Positions 17,121 to 26,956 of a DNA stretch of 64,000 nucleotides are shown piece after piece. Position 1 is the stretch's first letter. Every line of letters begins with the position of its first letter. The stretch is from Henriciella sp. (GTDB lineage: Bacteria; Pseudomonadota; Alphaproteobacteria; Caulobacterales; Hyphomonadaceae). Location of the stretch: positions 248,001 to 312,000 of the forward strand of contig JABSPZ010000006.1 in the NCBI GenBank assembly GCA_013213785.1, read 5' to 3'. A program made the translations under genes and the position numbers. Under the pieces are notes generated by a model, which was given only the letters and a program-made list of their open reading frames with translations, had not been told where the DNA came from and searched no databases.

Positions 17121-18254
17121 CTATTCTGCCGCGACCGCTTCGGCCTCTCGCTGGGCTTTCAAGCGCTCTGCCTTTGCCTCAACCTGTTCAACAATGTGCT
17201 CGACCATGTCCGCATTGGACAGCTTGTGATCGGGGCGGCCCGACACATACATCATGCCGCTTTCTTTTCCGCCGCCGGTAAATCCAAGATCCGTCATCGC
17301 CGCTTCACCGGGCCCGTTCACCACACAGCCAATGATCGACAACGTAATCGGCTCGGCAATGTGCGCGAGACGCTCTTCCAGCGTTTGAACGGTAGCGATG
17401 ACGTCAAAGCCTTGGCGAGAACAGCTGGGGCAAGAGATGATATTCACGCCGCGCGTTCTCAGCCCGAGCGATTTCAACATGTCGAATCCAACTTTCACTT
17501 CTTCGACCGGATCATCTGACAAAGAGACGCGGATCGTATCGCCGATCCCCATCCAAAGAAGATTGCCCATACCAATCGAAGACTTCACCGTGCCGATGCG
17601 GCGTCCACCGGCTTCGGTAATACCGAGATGCAGCGGCGCATCGGTTGCTTCTGCCAGTTGCTGATAGGCCGCGACCGCGAGGAACATGTCTGAGGCTTTG
17701 ACGCTGATCTTATAGTCGTGGAACCCAAGATCATCGAGAATGCGCGCATGTTCGAGGGCGCTTTCGACCATCGCGTCTGGGCACGGCTCGCCATATTTTT
17801 CGAGCAGGTGTTTTTCGAGCGACCCACCATTGACCCCGATCCGGATCGAGCAGCCATTATTACGCGCAGCGCTAACGACTTCTTTCACCCGGTCTGGAGA
17901 GCCAATATTGCCTGGATTGATCCGCAAACAGGCGGCACCTGCCTCAGCCGCTTCAATTCCGCGCTTATAGTGAAAGTGGATATCGGCGACCAAAGGAACC
18001 GGTGAGTCCTTGGCAATAGCTGAAAACGCCGCCGTTGAGTCCTGATCCGGACAAGAGACGCGGACGATATCCGCGCCAGCATCTGCAGCGCGCCCAATTT
18101 GTCCCAGTGTTCCAGCGACATCCGGCGTGGGCGTGTTGGTCATCGTTTGAACGGAAATCGGCGCGTCGCCGCCAACAAGGACGGAGCCAACTTGAATCTG
18201 CCGCGACTTGCGACGTTCGATATTGCGCCACGGGCGGATCGGATTGTGCGTCAT
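17121..18254 (-). CDS. ispG: 4-hydroxy-3-methylbut-2-enyl diphosphate synthase
   Basis: Iron-sulfur enzyme of the MEP isoprenoid pathway that converts MEcPP to HMBPP. 377 residues, full length. The N-terminal TIM-barrel part has [17 protein letters not shown] and [10 protein letters not shown]; the C-terminal cluster ligands are in [12 protein letters not shown] and [10 protein letters not shown]. The C-terminal extension is charged ([19 protein letters not shown]). Single-gene unit, divergent from the tadE-like pair. Confidence 0.96.
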   Translation of the reverse strand: MTHNPIRPWRNIERRKSRQIQVGSVLVGGDAPISVQTMTNTPTPDVAGTLGQIGRAADAGADIVRVSCPDQDSTAAFSAIAKDSPVPLVADIHFHYKRGIEAAEAGAACLRINPGNIGSPDRVKEVVSAARNNGCSIRIGVNGGSLEKHLLEKYGEPCPDAMVESALEHARILDDLGFHDYKISVKASDMFLAVAAYQQLAEATDAPLHLGITEAGGRRIGTVKSSIGMGNLLWMGIGDTIRVSLSDDPVEEVKVGFDMLKSLGLRTRGVNIISCPSCSRQGFDVIATVQTLEERLAHIAEPITLSIIGCVVNGPGEAAMTDLGFTGGGKESGMMYVSGRPDHKLSNADMVEHIVEQVEAKAERLKAQREAEAVAAE

Positions 18255-18426
18255 AGCTGCGCCTTATGTATCCTGAATGGCCTTCATTTGGTGGAAGATT
18301 GTGTTCAGGTAAAGACCCCGACATGCCGCAGCAAATAGATGAAATTTGATGGTTCTGCTCAATCGTCCAGAAAACATGGTCTGATAAGAGCGCTCCATGG
18401 GACAAGTACATCGTGCGGAGCGGGAC

Positions 18427-19011
18427 ATGCGTAATATACCAATTCCAGGCGTTTTCGCGCCAGTATGGCGGAAACGATGGGAGCGCTTTGCGGACGATAA
18501 GCGTGGCCTAGCTGCCGTTGAATTCGCGATGATCGCAATTCCTTTCTTCTTGCTGATTTTTGGACTGCTAGAGGTCTGCGTGATCTTTATCATGTCTTCC
18601 GTGCTGGAGCATGGAGCGAGCGAAGCTGCGCGCGCCATCCGCACAGGACAATTCCAGCAAGCCGGGTTTGATCAAGCCCAGTTTAAGAGCGACATTTGTG
18701 CTGAACTGTTTGGAATGTTGAGCTGCGATTCAAAGCTTCAATTGGATGTGCAGACGTTTGCTGACTTTGCCAGCACCGGTAACCCAGACCCAATTGATCC
18801 AGCGACAGGCGATCTCGCCACCGGATCTTTTGGATTTAGCCCCGGCGCGCAAAACCAAATCGTTGTTGTCCGCGTCTTCTACGAATGGGATCTGCTCATC
18901 CCAGTCATGAGTGCACCCCTTGCCAATATGAGCGGTAGCCGCCGCCTCTTGCAGGCAACCATCGCTTTCCGGAATGAGCCGTTCGGAAACTCAAGCGCTA
19001 CGGGAACCTAA
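18427..19011 (+). CDS. TadE-like pilus assembly (pseudopilin) protein
   Basis: 194 residues from the ATG at 18427, chosen because GGAG lies six bases upstream; an in-frame ATG at 18397 is the alternative. It has a short basic head ending DDKRGLAAVEFAMIAIPFFLLIFGLLEV, the TadE signature: Gly, a Glu five residues later, then a hydrophobic helix, processed in Tad systems by the TadV prepilin peptidase. The remainder is periplasmic. It is 11 bases before a second TadE-like gene. No flp, tadA, tadB or rcpA gene is in the window, so this is an outlying pair. Confidence 0.8.
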   Translation: MRNIPIPGVFAPVWRKRWERFADDKRGLAAVEFAMIAIPFFLLIFGLLEVCVIFIMSSVLEHGASEAARAIRTGQFQQAGFDQAQFKSDICAELFGMLSCDSKLQLDVQTFADFASTGNPDPIDPATGDLATGSFGFSPGAQNQIVVVRVFYEWDLLIPVMSAPLANMSGSRRLLQATIAFRNEPFGNSSATGT

Positions 19012-19022
19012 GGATAGCTATA

Positions 19023-19598
19023 ATGTTTGGTCTTTCTTTGTCTCGCAAACGAAACCTCGCCAAGTCTGAGGACGGTATCTCAGCGGTGGAGTTCGCGCTC
19101 ATCGCACCTCTGATGGCGATCATTTACTTTGGCTGTATCGAGCTCTCAATTATGATGACGCTAGACCGCAAGGTGACCGGTGCAACTGCGGCACTTGGCG
19201 ATCTGACGTCGCGCGCCTCCTCCGTCAGCAATGACGAGTTGTCAGACATTATCGAAGCATCTCGAATGGTCATGCAACCAAATGACATGACCGGCGCACG
19301 CATCCGCGTCACGAGCCTGTACGAGGACGACGGCGATGCCAAAGTCGCTTGGAGTGATGGCTGTAACCTCACCCCTTATGCCGATGACCAGGAAATCACG
19401 ATTCCGGCGAACCTGATCCCCGAAGACGGGACCCTAATCATGGCTGAAATCGAGTATGATTATAACTCGAACATCGGCTATTTCTTCAGTTCATCAAAAG
19501 AGCTGTCCGACACGTTCTATCTGCGTCCGCGCCGCGTCGACGAGATCACGCGCGACCGTTCCGATGGGTCGTTTTCATGCGCCTATGCCAACCCTTAA
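19023..19598 (+). CDS. TadE/TadF-like pseudopilin, second of pair
   Basis: 191 residues. AAGGATAGC before the ATG gives a fair ribosome site. The head SEDGISAVEFALIAPLMAIIYFGCIELSIMM again shows Gly plus Glu and a hydrophobic helix. The C-terminal part is acidic and contains two cysteines (SDGCNLTP and SFSCAY) that could form a disulfide. The stop shares TTAA with the convergent MFS gene. The two proteins probably act together as minor pseudopilins of a Tad pilus encoded elsewhere. Confidence 0.8.
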   Translation: MFGLSLSRKRNLAKSEDGISAVEFALIAPLMAIIYFGCIELSIMMTLDRKVTGATAALGDLTSRASSVSNDELSDIIEASRMVMQPNDMTGARIRVTSLYEDDGDAKVAWSDGCNLTPYADDQEITIPANLIPEDGTLIMAEIEYDYNSNIGYFFSSSKELSDTFYLRPRRVDEITRDRSDGSFSCAYANP

Positions 19599-21124
19599 TA
19601 GGTTGGATTAGCCTTCATATGCTCTGGCGTTTTATCGGCTCTCACGGTTGAGAGAATAACCAAGCCTGTCAGCAACAAAACTAGGACCGGGGTAAACCCG
19701 ATACGCAGATCGTCTGTGAGCCAGGTCACCAATGCGACCGAACCAGGTCCGAGCCAGACTGTTACGCTGCCCGCCATCGCATAGAATCCGAAGAACTCAC
19801 CCACTTTCTCGGGAGGAGACACATGCAAAAGCATGTATCGGCTGGATGAAATCGTCGCCACCAAGAAGATTGCCGCCGGAATCACCGCCACCAGGTAAGA
19901 AACATCAGACAGGGTCTGAAAAATCCCGCCTTCCCAAACAATCTGATCACCTGGAATTAGTCCGAATAGAAGGGCTTCTTGAGTGATTGAGAGTTGGAAA
20001 ATCCCAATCAAAATTGCGGTTGAAAGTTCGAAAATGAGCGCACGCTTGGGACCTAAAAGGCCGTCAAGAAAACCGCCCAAAAACCCACCCGCGACGGCAA
20101 AGAACGACGCTAAAATTCCGTACACAGCTAATTGTTGAGATGACCACTCTAGGACTCCGCTAACATAGACGGCCCCGATTGTGAGCATCGCCGCGATCCC
20201 GTCTGCGTAAATCATACGCCCAACCAGATAGCGCATCACGTTTGGGTACTGTTCGAAGCGGCTTTTCACCCATTTGTAAGGTGGCACCCTGTTTTGAGGG
20301 TCCCGAAAGTCACTGAGCGCCTTACTCCACGTTGCGCCGGGTTTATAAACGTCGGGCATCAACAAAAAGAAGATAGGGATAAAGAGCGCCAGCCATATGC
20401 CAATTGCTGGGGCTGAGAGTCTTGGAATGTCTGTCTCAGGATCTAATCCAAAGACTGAAGCTGAACCCAATGCAGCCACCGCGATTAGGATGATCATACC
20501 TGCTGCGTTTCCAAGCGATAATCCCAAACCAGAAACCATGGGGAGCGCTGATGGCTTACCTGCGCCTGGCAGCATGGCATTGTGCAGCAACTCGGAGACC
20601 GTATACGCACAATAACCTACCACTAATAGGAACATACCGATCGGAATGGCGCCTGGTAGCGACGGGGTCACCAAACCAAGTAGCAATGAACAGACAACGA
20701 GGACCCCAAGCGTCCAAAAGACGAACGGCTTTTTGCGGCCAGCGGTGTCGACAACACCCCCTAAAATCGGAGCCACGATCGCCATGATGACACCCGCAAT
20801 CGCGATGGTCGCGCCGACCAATGTCTGACCAAGCTCACCATCCTTGATAACTTGGCTCGCAAAATACGGCGTGAAAACATAGATCACAACGGTGTTGTAA
20901 TATGGATTACGGGCCCATTCGAATATCGCCCAGCCGATCCCCTTCTTTCCGAAGGCGCCACCGGTTACTTCGGGAGTATTTTCGGCATTCGTAGTGTCTT
21001 CCGCGTGACCCGCAGTCCCTTCAGCCAATGGTCGCCCTCCGCTCTTTGATTTTTCGTTTTTGCGACCCTGAAACATTCCGACACACTTGGGAAGGGCGAA
21101 AGCAGAGGTCTCACGCTGCGACAT
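19595..21124 (-). CDS. MFS transporter, UMF1/Atg22-like
   Basis: About 509 residues from the ATG at 21124. The frame is open to 21307, but the extra residues are not membrane-like and would cover the start of the divergent COX IV gene; an ATG at 21076 is an alternative, and neither has a clear ribosome site. Twelve membrane segments follow the conserved GIGWAIFEWARNPYYNTVVI, which marks the UMF1 branch. The first cytoplasmic loop GGVVDTAGRKKPF is the MFS A-motif. Related proteins occur widely in this class without a known substrate. Confidence 0.82.
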   Translation of the reverse strand: MSQRETSAFALPKCVGMFQGRKNEKSKSGGRPLAEGTAGHAEDTTNAENTPEVTGGAFGKKGIGWAIFEWARNPYYNTVVIYVFTPYFASQVIKDGELGQTLVGATIAIAGVIMAIVAPILGGVVDTAGRKKPFVFWTLGVLVVCSLLLGLVTPSLPGAIPIGMFLLVVGYCAYTVSELLHNAMLPGAGKPSALPMVSGLGLSLGNAAGMIILIAVAALGSASVFGLDPETDIPRLSAPAIGIWLALFIPIFFLLMPDVYKPGATWSKALSDFRDPQNRVPPYKWVKSRFEQYPNVMRYLVGRMIYADGIAAMLTIGAVYVSGVLEWSSQQLAVYGILASFFAVAGGFLGGFLDGLLGPKRALIFELSTAILIGIFQLSITQEALLFGLIPGDQIVWEGGIFQTLSDVSYLVAVIPAAIFLVATISSSRYMLLHVSPPEKVGEFFGFYAMAGSVTVWLGPGSVALVTWLTDDLRIGFTPVLVLLLTGLVILSTVRADKTPEHMKANPTY

Positions 21125-21133
21125 ACGCTGCGC

Positions 21134-21161
21134 TTGACGCGGGCGACGACGAGGATAAAGA
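21134..21161 (+). promoter_or_regulatory. Candidate sigma-70 promoter for the COX IV-like gene
   Basis: TTGACG (21134-21139) and TAAAGA (21156-21161) are separated by 16 bases, which is close to alphaproteobacterial housekeeping promoters. It lies about 27 bases before the start codon. This is pattern matching only. Confidence 0.3.
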
Positions 21162-21187
21162 CAGGCAAACGTGTTTTGGAGACTATG

Positions 21188-21490
21188 ATGGCTGCGAACG
21201 ATTACACCCGCGGTGAAATGAATATCGATGCTCAAAAGAGCATGTATGCGGGTACGATGAAGGCTGGCGCATGGGGTGCGATCATCACCATCCTGATGCT
21301 GGCGCACGCGACCTTTACCCTTTCAATGGGTATGAACTGGCTCGTGTCTTTGGTGATTTGTGCGGGCGGCGGAATCGTCATCGGCCTTGGCATGGGCTTT
21401 GGCGGCGCTTGGATAGCAACCATTATTGCACTTTCTGGACTGGCGCTGTTCGTTCAGCTGCTGATCTTCTTGTTCCAGTTGGTCCTGTAG
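21188..21490 (+). CDS. aa3-type cytochrome c oxidase subunit IV-like protein
   Basis: 100 residues from the ATG at 21188 (GGAG six bases upstream; a neighbouring ATG at 21185 is too close to it). The N-terminal half, EMNIDAQKSMYAGTMKAGAWG followed by a membrane helix, is the bacterial aa3-oxidase subunit IV (COX4_pro_2) signature. Classical members are 45-70 residues with one helix; this one has two more hydrophobic segments (LVSLVICAGGGIVIGLGMGF and WIATIIALSGLALFVQLLIF). It lies alone, away from the other oxidase genes, and ends at a good terminator. Confidence 0.75.
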   Translation: MAANDYTRGEMNIDAQKSMYAGTMKAGAWGAIITILMLAHATFTLSMGMNWLVSLVICAGGGIVIGLGMGFGGAWIATIIALSGLALFVQLLIFLFQLVL

Positions 21491-21513
21491 ATAGACCTAA
21501 ATCTGATGATTTG

Positions 21514-21540
21514 AGCGGCTGCGATTGCGGCCGCTTTTTT
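21514..21540 (+). terminator. Rho-independent terminator after the COX IV-like gene
   Basis: Stem AGCGGC/GCCGCT with a 10-base loop followed by six T residues, 24 bases after the stop codon and before mutL. Confidence 0.8.
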
Positions 21541-21590
21541 CATGCCCAGACGGCTGGCGCGAATCGGTGAAGGCAACTACCTTCTAAGGT

Positions 21591-23483
21591 ATGCCTGATA
21601 GCGCAGCGCTCCCTTCCCGGCCCATTATTCGCCAACTTCCCCCCGATGCGGTTAATCGCATCGCCGCAGGTGAAGTGATTGAGCGACCTGCAGCGGCCAT
21701 TAAAGAGCTGGTAGAGAACGCGCTCGACGCGGGCGCGCAATCGATCAGCGTGACCATCGAAGGCGGCGGCCTGAAACGTCTCATTGTTGAGGATGATGGC
21801 TGCGGGATGAGCGGCGACGATATGCGTCTCGCGCTCGAACGGCACGCCACATCAAAATTGAGCCCTGGTGAAGATGGCCGGATAGATCTTTTGAACATTC
21901 ATACGATGGGGTTTCGAGGCGAAGCCCTGCCATCGATTGGATCTGTCAGCCGGATGACCCTGACGTCACGCGCAGCCGGCGAAGACGCGGCTGAACTATT
22001 TGTCGAGGCGGGGCGGATTGAAGGGCCAAAGCCTGCTGCCTTCTCTGGGCGCGGTCTGACCGGAACGCGGATCGAAGTCCGCGACTTGTTTCATGCCACA
22101 CCGGCACGGCTGAAATTCATGAAATCAGAGCGATCTGAAACGCTTGCCATAACGGATTCGCTAAAGCGCCTCGCAATGGCGCGTGCGGATGTCGCGTTCT
22201 CGCTCGAAAGCAATGGCCGCAGCGTGTTCCGATACGCGGCCCATCCAGACACCGAAGATGGCCGCCTGCAACGCCTCGGCGCGATTATGGGCAGAGAGTT
22301 TCGCGAAAATGCCCTCGCGGTCGATGCAGAGCGTGAAGGGGTTCACCTGACTGGGTTTGCCGGACTCCCCACGCTCAATCGCGGGAATGCGCAGCGCCAA
22401 TACTTGTTCGTGAATGGGCGCCCGGTGAAAGATCGCATGCTGAACGGCGTGATCCGCGCCGCCTATCAAGATTTCTTAGCACGGGATCGACATCCCATGG
22501 CGGCGCTGTTTGTGGACCTCGATCCAGAATATGTCGACGTCAACGTCCACCCAGCCAAAACGGAAGTTCGCTTTCGCGATGCGGGGAATGTGCGCGGCCT
22601 GATCATTGGTGCGCTGCGCCATACACTCGCAGCAGCGGGTCACCGCGCCAGTACGACGGTAGCGGCTGCAGCGCTCGGCAAAACGCAGGCGGAACCTGTC
22701 CAGGCGGATGTGTTCCGGCCCTCAACACTGTGGGCGGATCATCAACCGACGCGGTCGACGGCGCCATCACCTGGCTTATCCCCCCCGAGCTTTCGCGCGC
22801 CTGAGCCACAAGCCTACAACACGTTCCAGCCGACATCCGCGGCAACAGACGGCCAGCCTTCAGCGCGCGTAGAACCAGAACAGTCCGCCCCGCCGGAGAC
22901 GGATTTCCCGCTCGGCGTTGCGCGCGCGCAGCTACACGAGACTTATGTCGTCGCCCAAACGGATGATGGCATCGTCATCGTCGACCAGCATGCCGCGCAT
23001 GAGCGCCTCGTCTACGAAGACATGAAACGGCAAATGGAAATTGGCGGCGTGAAACGACAGGCGCTCCTGATTCCAGATGTGGTTGAACTCACCGAGGATG
23101 AGGCTGTCCGCGTGCTCGAACGCTCTGACGAGCTGGCAAGCCTTGGCTTGGAGCTTGAACCCTTTGGCAAAGGCGCGGTCTGTGTTCGCGCAACACCTGC
23201 TCTGTTCGGGGAGATGGATGTTGCTGGCCTGATCCAGGATCTTGCCGATGATTTCGCGGAATATGATGCCGGTCTTGCGCTGAAAGAGCGGTTCGAAGAG
23301 GTGATGGGCAATATGGCCTGCCGCGGCTCTGTTCGCGCGGGACGCCGTCTAAATGCTGAAGAGATGAACGCACTCCTTCGACAGATGGAAGCGACCCCTC
23401 ATTCCGGACAATGCAATCACGGCAGACCAACTTATGTTGAGCTAAAGCTTGCGGACATTGAGCGCCTATTTGGGCGTCGCTAG
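21591..23483 (+). CDS. mutL: DNA mismatch repair protein MutL (endonuclease type)
   Basis: 630 residues. The N-terminal GHKL ATPase shows [21 protein letters not shown] and [12 protein letters not shown]; a Pro/Ser-rich linker (about 360-430) leads to the dimerisation domain. The C-terminal half has the metal-binding [12 protein letters not shown], which fits the DQHA(X)2E(X)4E endonuclease motif, and QCNHGRPTY near the end, the partner motif. It therefore should nick the daughter strand itself, as in bacteria without MutH. Only a weak ribosome site precedes the ATG. Confidence 0.96.
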   Translation: MPDSAALPSRPIIRQLPPDAVNRIAAGEVIERPAAAIKELVENALDAGAQSISVTIEGGGLKRLIVEDDGCGMSGDDMRLALERHATSKLSPGEDGRIDLLNIHTMGFRGEALPSIGSVSRMTLTSRAAGEDAAELFVEAGRIEGPKPAAFSGRGLTGTRIEVRDLFHATPARLKFMKSERSETLAITDSLKRLAMARADVAFSLESNGRSVFRYAAHPDTEDGRLQRLGAIMGREFRENALAVDAEREGVHLTGFAGLPTLNRGNAQRQYLFVNGRPVKDRMLNGVIRAAYQDFLARDRHPMAALFVDLDPEYVDVNVHPAKTEVRFRDAGNVRGLIIGALRHTLAAAGHRASTTVAAAALGKTQAEPVQADVFRPSTLWADHQPTRSTAPSPGLSPPSFRAPEPQAYNTFQPTSAATDGQPSARVEPEQSAPPETDFPLGVARAQLHETYVVAQTDDGIVIVDQHAAHERLVYEDMKRQMEIGGVKRQALLIPDVVELTEDEAVRVLERSDELASLGLELEPFGKGAVCVRATPALFGEMDVAGLIQDLADDFAEYDAGLALKERFEEVMGNMACRGSVRAGRRLNAEEMNALLRQMEATPHSGQCNHGRPTYVELKLADIERLFGRR

Positions 23484-23536
23484 TCCAGGCACCTGGAAAA
23501 TAACCAAAAATCAACTTGAACGTGTATAATTGCCGC

Positions 23537-24667
23537 ATGAGCGGTGGTGGCCAGACCTTAAACGCGGGTAATCGCAGCGGATATTCCGTAGCAATCTACG
23601 CATTGCTCGCATTCGGTACAGTCCATCTGGCATTCCTTTGTTTTCATGCGCTTTACGCGTTCTCTCATCAGATATTGATGATCGAAGTTGCCGCCTCATT
23701 GTTTGTAACAGTTGGATGCGTTGCGATCGTTGCGCGAGAGAACCGCCAAACGGGCAAAGCAGACGCGGTTGCTGAGCGCCAACTCTCTCATCTCGCTGAT
23801 TTTGCAACAGATTTGTACTGGGAGACCGATCTGAAAGGTTACGTGCTAACCTGCGGTGGCCGTTTGATGAGTACAATCGCTCCAAATATGAATACGGTTC
23901 TTGGTCACCATTATTTGGACGTCATCAATCTCGAAGAACGCGAGATGGAGAAAATGCTGAAGGCATTACAATCCATCCAACCCTATTCCGATATCCTGTC
24001 CGTCTTAAAAGATCCCACAGGTAAGAAATACCACATTTCTTTGTCTGCAACGCCGCGCCTTGATCGCGCTGGCAACGTCATTGGGTATCTTGGCGTAGGC
24101 ACGAACGTAACACACCGAATTGAGGCGCAGGGCCGACTGCGCCATATGGCAGAGCACGACATGCTCACGGGTCTCGCAAACCGCTACGCATTCCAGAATC
24201 GGATCGAAAAAGACATTGAGAAGAGCGATGAGGACGACAATGTCGCCATGCTCGCCATCGATCTGGATAATTTCAAAGAGATCAATGACTCGTTCGGGCA
24301 CCAAGCCGGTGATGCTTTGCTGAGCATGGTTGCCAAACGTATTCGAAAAACAATCCGTGACGATGATTGGGCCGCACGTCTTGGCGGCGATGAGTTCGTT
24401 GTCGTGACGCGCAACACGCCCAATCCGATCGACGCTTGCCTCATGGCATCTCGTCTCGTGACCGCCCTCTTTAAGCCTTACAAAATTGGCGGGACTGAGC
24501 TTCGCTGTTCCGCATCCGTCGGCGTCGCTTGCGCACCGCTTCATGCCGGAGACGCCAGCACGCTCAGAAAACATGCAGATCTTGCATTATATAACGCGAA
24601 AGGATCGGGCCGGAGCTGTTACCGCCTGTTCGAAGCTCCGACCCAAGCAAACCATTTGTTCAATTAA
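23537..24667 (+). CDS. Membrane PAS-GGDEF diguanylate cyclase
   Basis: 376 residues from the ATG at 23537. Two membrane segments (about 16-38 and 46-66) are followed by a PAS-like sensor (80-198) and a GGDEF domain (205-372). The catalytic GGDEF is at 283-287, DLDNFKEIND at 242-251, and RDDD at 274-277 sits where the RxxD inhibitory site is found, so it should make cyclic di-GMP and be product-inhibited. TATAAT at 23525-23530 ends six bases before the ATG and no Shine-Dalgarno is visible, so the transcript may be leaderless. A TTG at 23516 is a poorer start. It converges on dps with overlapping stops. Confidence 0.93.
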   Translation: MSGGGQTLNAGNRSGYSVAIYALLAFGTVHLAFLCFHALYAFSHQILMIEVAASLFVTVGCVAIVARENRQTGKADAVAERQLSHLADFATDLYWETDLKGYVLTCGGRLMSTIAPNMNTVLGHHYLDVINLEEREMEKMLKALQSIQPYSDILSVLKDPTGKKYHISLSATPRLDRAGNVIGYLGVGTNVTHRIEAQGRLRHMAEHDMLTGLANRYAFQNRIEKDIEKSDEDDNVAMLAIDLDNFKEINDSFGHQAGDALLSMVAKRIRKTIRDDDWAARLGGDEFVVVTRNTPNPIDACLMASRLVTALFKPYKIGGTELRCSASVGVACAPLHAGDASTLRKHADLALYNAKGSGRSCYRLFEAPTQANHLFN

Positions 24668-25128
24668 AGACTCGCTCGCAACATCCAGGCGGTTTTGTCT
24701 GCAATTGTTGCGCGCTGTATGAGGAGGTCGACTGTGACATCGTCTCCAGCAGCCTCCGCAGACTGAATACCGTCTCGCAGCACCTGCGCCAAAGTCTCAT
24801 GTCCGGCAGCTAGATTGGCCACCATCTTCGATGCGGTCGGAATGCCATTGTCTGGTCCAATCGTCGCGAATTCGAGCATCTCGCCAGATGAAGCCGGCGC
24901 AAAATGTCCAAGCGCGCGAATACGTTCTGCAAGCTCATCCAACGCTGCCCACAATTCCGTGTATTGCGTCATGAACATTGTATGCAGCGCCTGAAAATTC
25001 GGGCCGGTTACATTCCAATGATATCCGTGCGTTTTGGAGTAGAGCGCATAGGTCTCCCCCAGAACACGTTTCAACGCCGAAACAGATTGCTCTCGGCTCT
25101 CATCCTTCAGTCCAATATTTATCGCCAT
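24664..25128 (-). CDS. dps: Dps family DNA-protection/ferritin-like protein
   Basis: 154 residues from the ATG at 25128, which has AAGGAG six bases upstream (the frame is open to 25185). Dps dodecamers oxidise and store iron using hydrogen peroxide and bind DNA in starvation or stress. The ferroxidase region KTHGYHWNVTGPNFQALH plus LDELAERIRALG carries the expected His, Asp and Glu residues. There is no long basic N-terminal tail, so DNA binding may be weak. It lies downstream of the aspartate aminotransferase gene, with a 103-bp gap containing an OxyR-like element. Confidence 0.94.
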   Translation of the reverse strand: MAINIGLKDESREQSVSALKRVLGETYALYSKTHGYHWNVTGPNFQALHTMFMTQYTELWAALDELAERIRALGHFAPASSGEMLEFATIGPDNGIPTASKMVANLAAGHETLAQVLRDGIQSAEAAGDDVTVDLLIQRATIADKTAWMLRASL

Positions 25129-25207
25129 GAGAATCTCCTTTAATCTCGTGGGTTGCGAGATGGGAGCCGTTTTTGGGCGATACAAATTGGAAGTCGGACT
25201 GCCTGAT

Positions 25208-25222
25208 ATAGAGAAACTCTAT
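25208..25222. promoter_or_regulatory. OxyR-like ATAG-N7-CTAT element upstream of dps
   Basis: ATAGAG-AAA-CTCTAT is a perfect 6-3-6 inverted repeat and fits the ATAG-N7-CTAT half-operator of OxyR. It lies 80-94 bases before the dps start. The second half-operator expected seven bases away is degenerate, so only one half is clear. OxyR control of dps is well known in proteobacteria; control here is inferred. Confidence 0.45.
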
Positions 25223-25231
25223 GGCTATCGC

Positions 25232-26473
<1,242 letters not shown>

Positions 26474-26606
26474 TTAAGCCTCTATCGCCCCGCGTGCAAG
26501 CACCTCTAGCGCGAATACAATTGTTGAAATTTGAACTATTTGATTAGCGATGTTGTGACCCATTTTGACTAAGACTCCGCGAGCCTGGGGGTCAAGGATT
26601 AAGGCC

Positions 26607-26924
26607 ATGTTTTTTGTACTGAATGCCAGTTCAGACCTGTATCAGCGCGCCCTCGATCAATTCATGGTCGAGGTCAGGTTCTATTTTGGAGAAATTGGCA
26701 GCCATTTCAATGATTTAAGCATCGAAGAACGCACGCTCTATTTGTGCGCGTTTATTCTGTTTTTGATCTACGTGATCGTCGCGCGCGCCCGTCGTAAGTA
26801 CAATCCGGGCAGCTTGAGCCGTCAGTTTGCAGGCGCGATTTTGCTTCTCGGCGTCGTCTTGATTGGCGGCGGAGCCCTAATTGAAAGCGGCGGCGGCACC
26901 TATAGCGGTATTTTTCGGATCTAG
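26607..26924 (+). CDS. Small membrane protein of unknown function
   Basis: 105 residues from the ATG at 26607, with AAGG upstream; a TTG at 26565 is less likely. A soluble N-terminal part of about 45 residues is followed by two membrane segments (TLYLCAFILFLIYVIVARA and FAGAILLLGVVLIGGGALI) separated by a basic loop RRKYNPGS. It stands 32 bases before uvrC on the same strand and may be co-transcribed with it. No family recognised. Confidence 0.6.
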   Translation: MFFVLNASSDLYQRALDQFMVEVRFYFGEIGSHFNDLSIEERTLYLCAFILFLIYVIVARARRKYNPGSLSRQFAGAILLLGVVLIGGGALIESGGGTYSGIFRI

Positions 26925-26956
26925 GCGATCCTGGTTGAGGCGCCTAAATAGACGCC

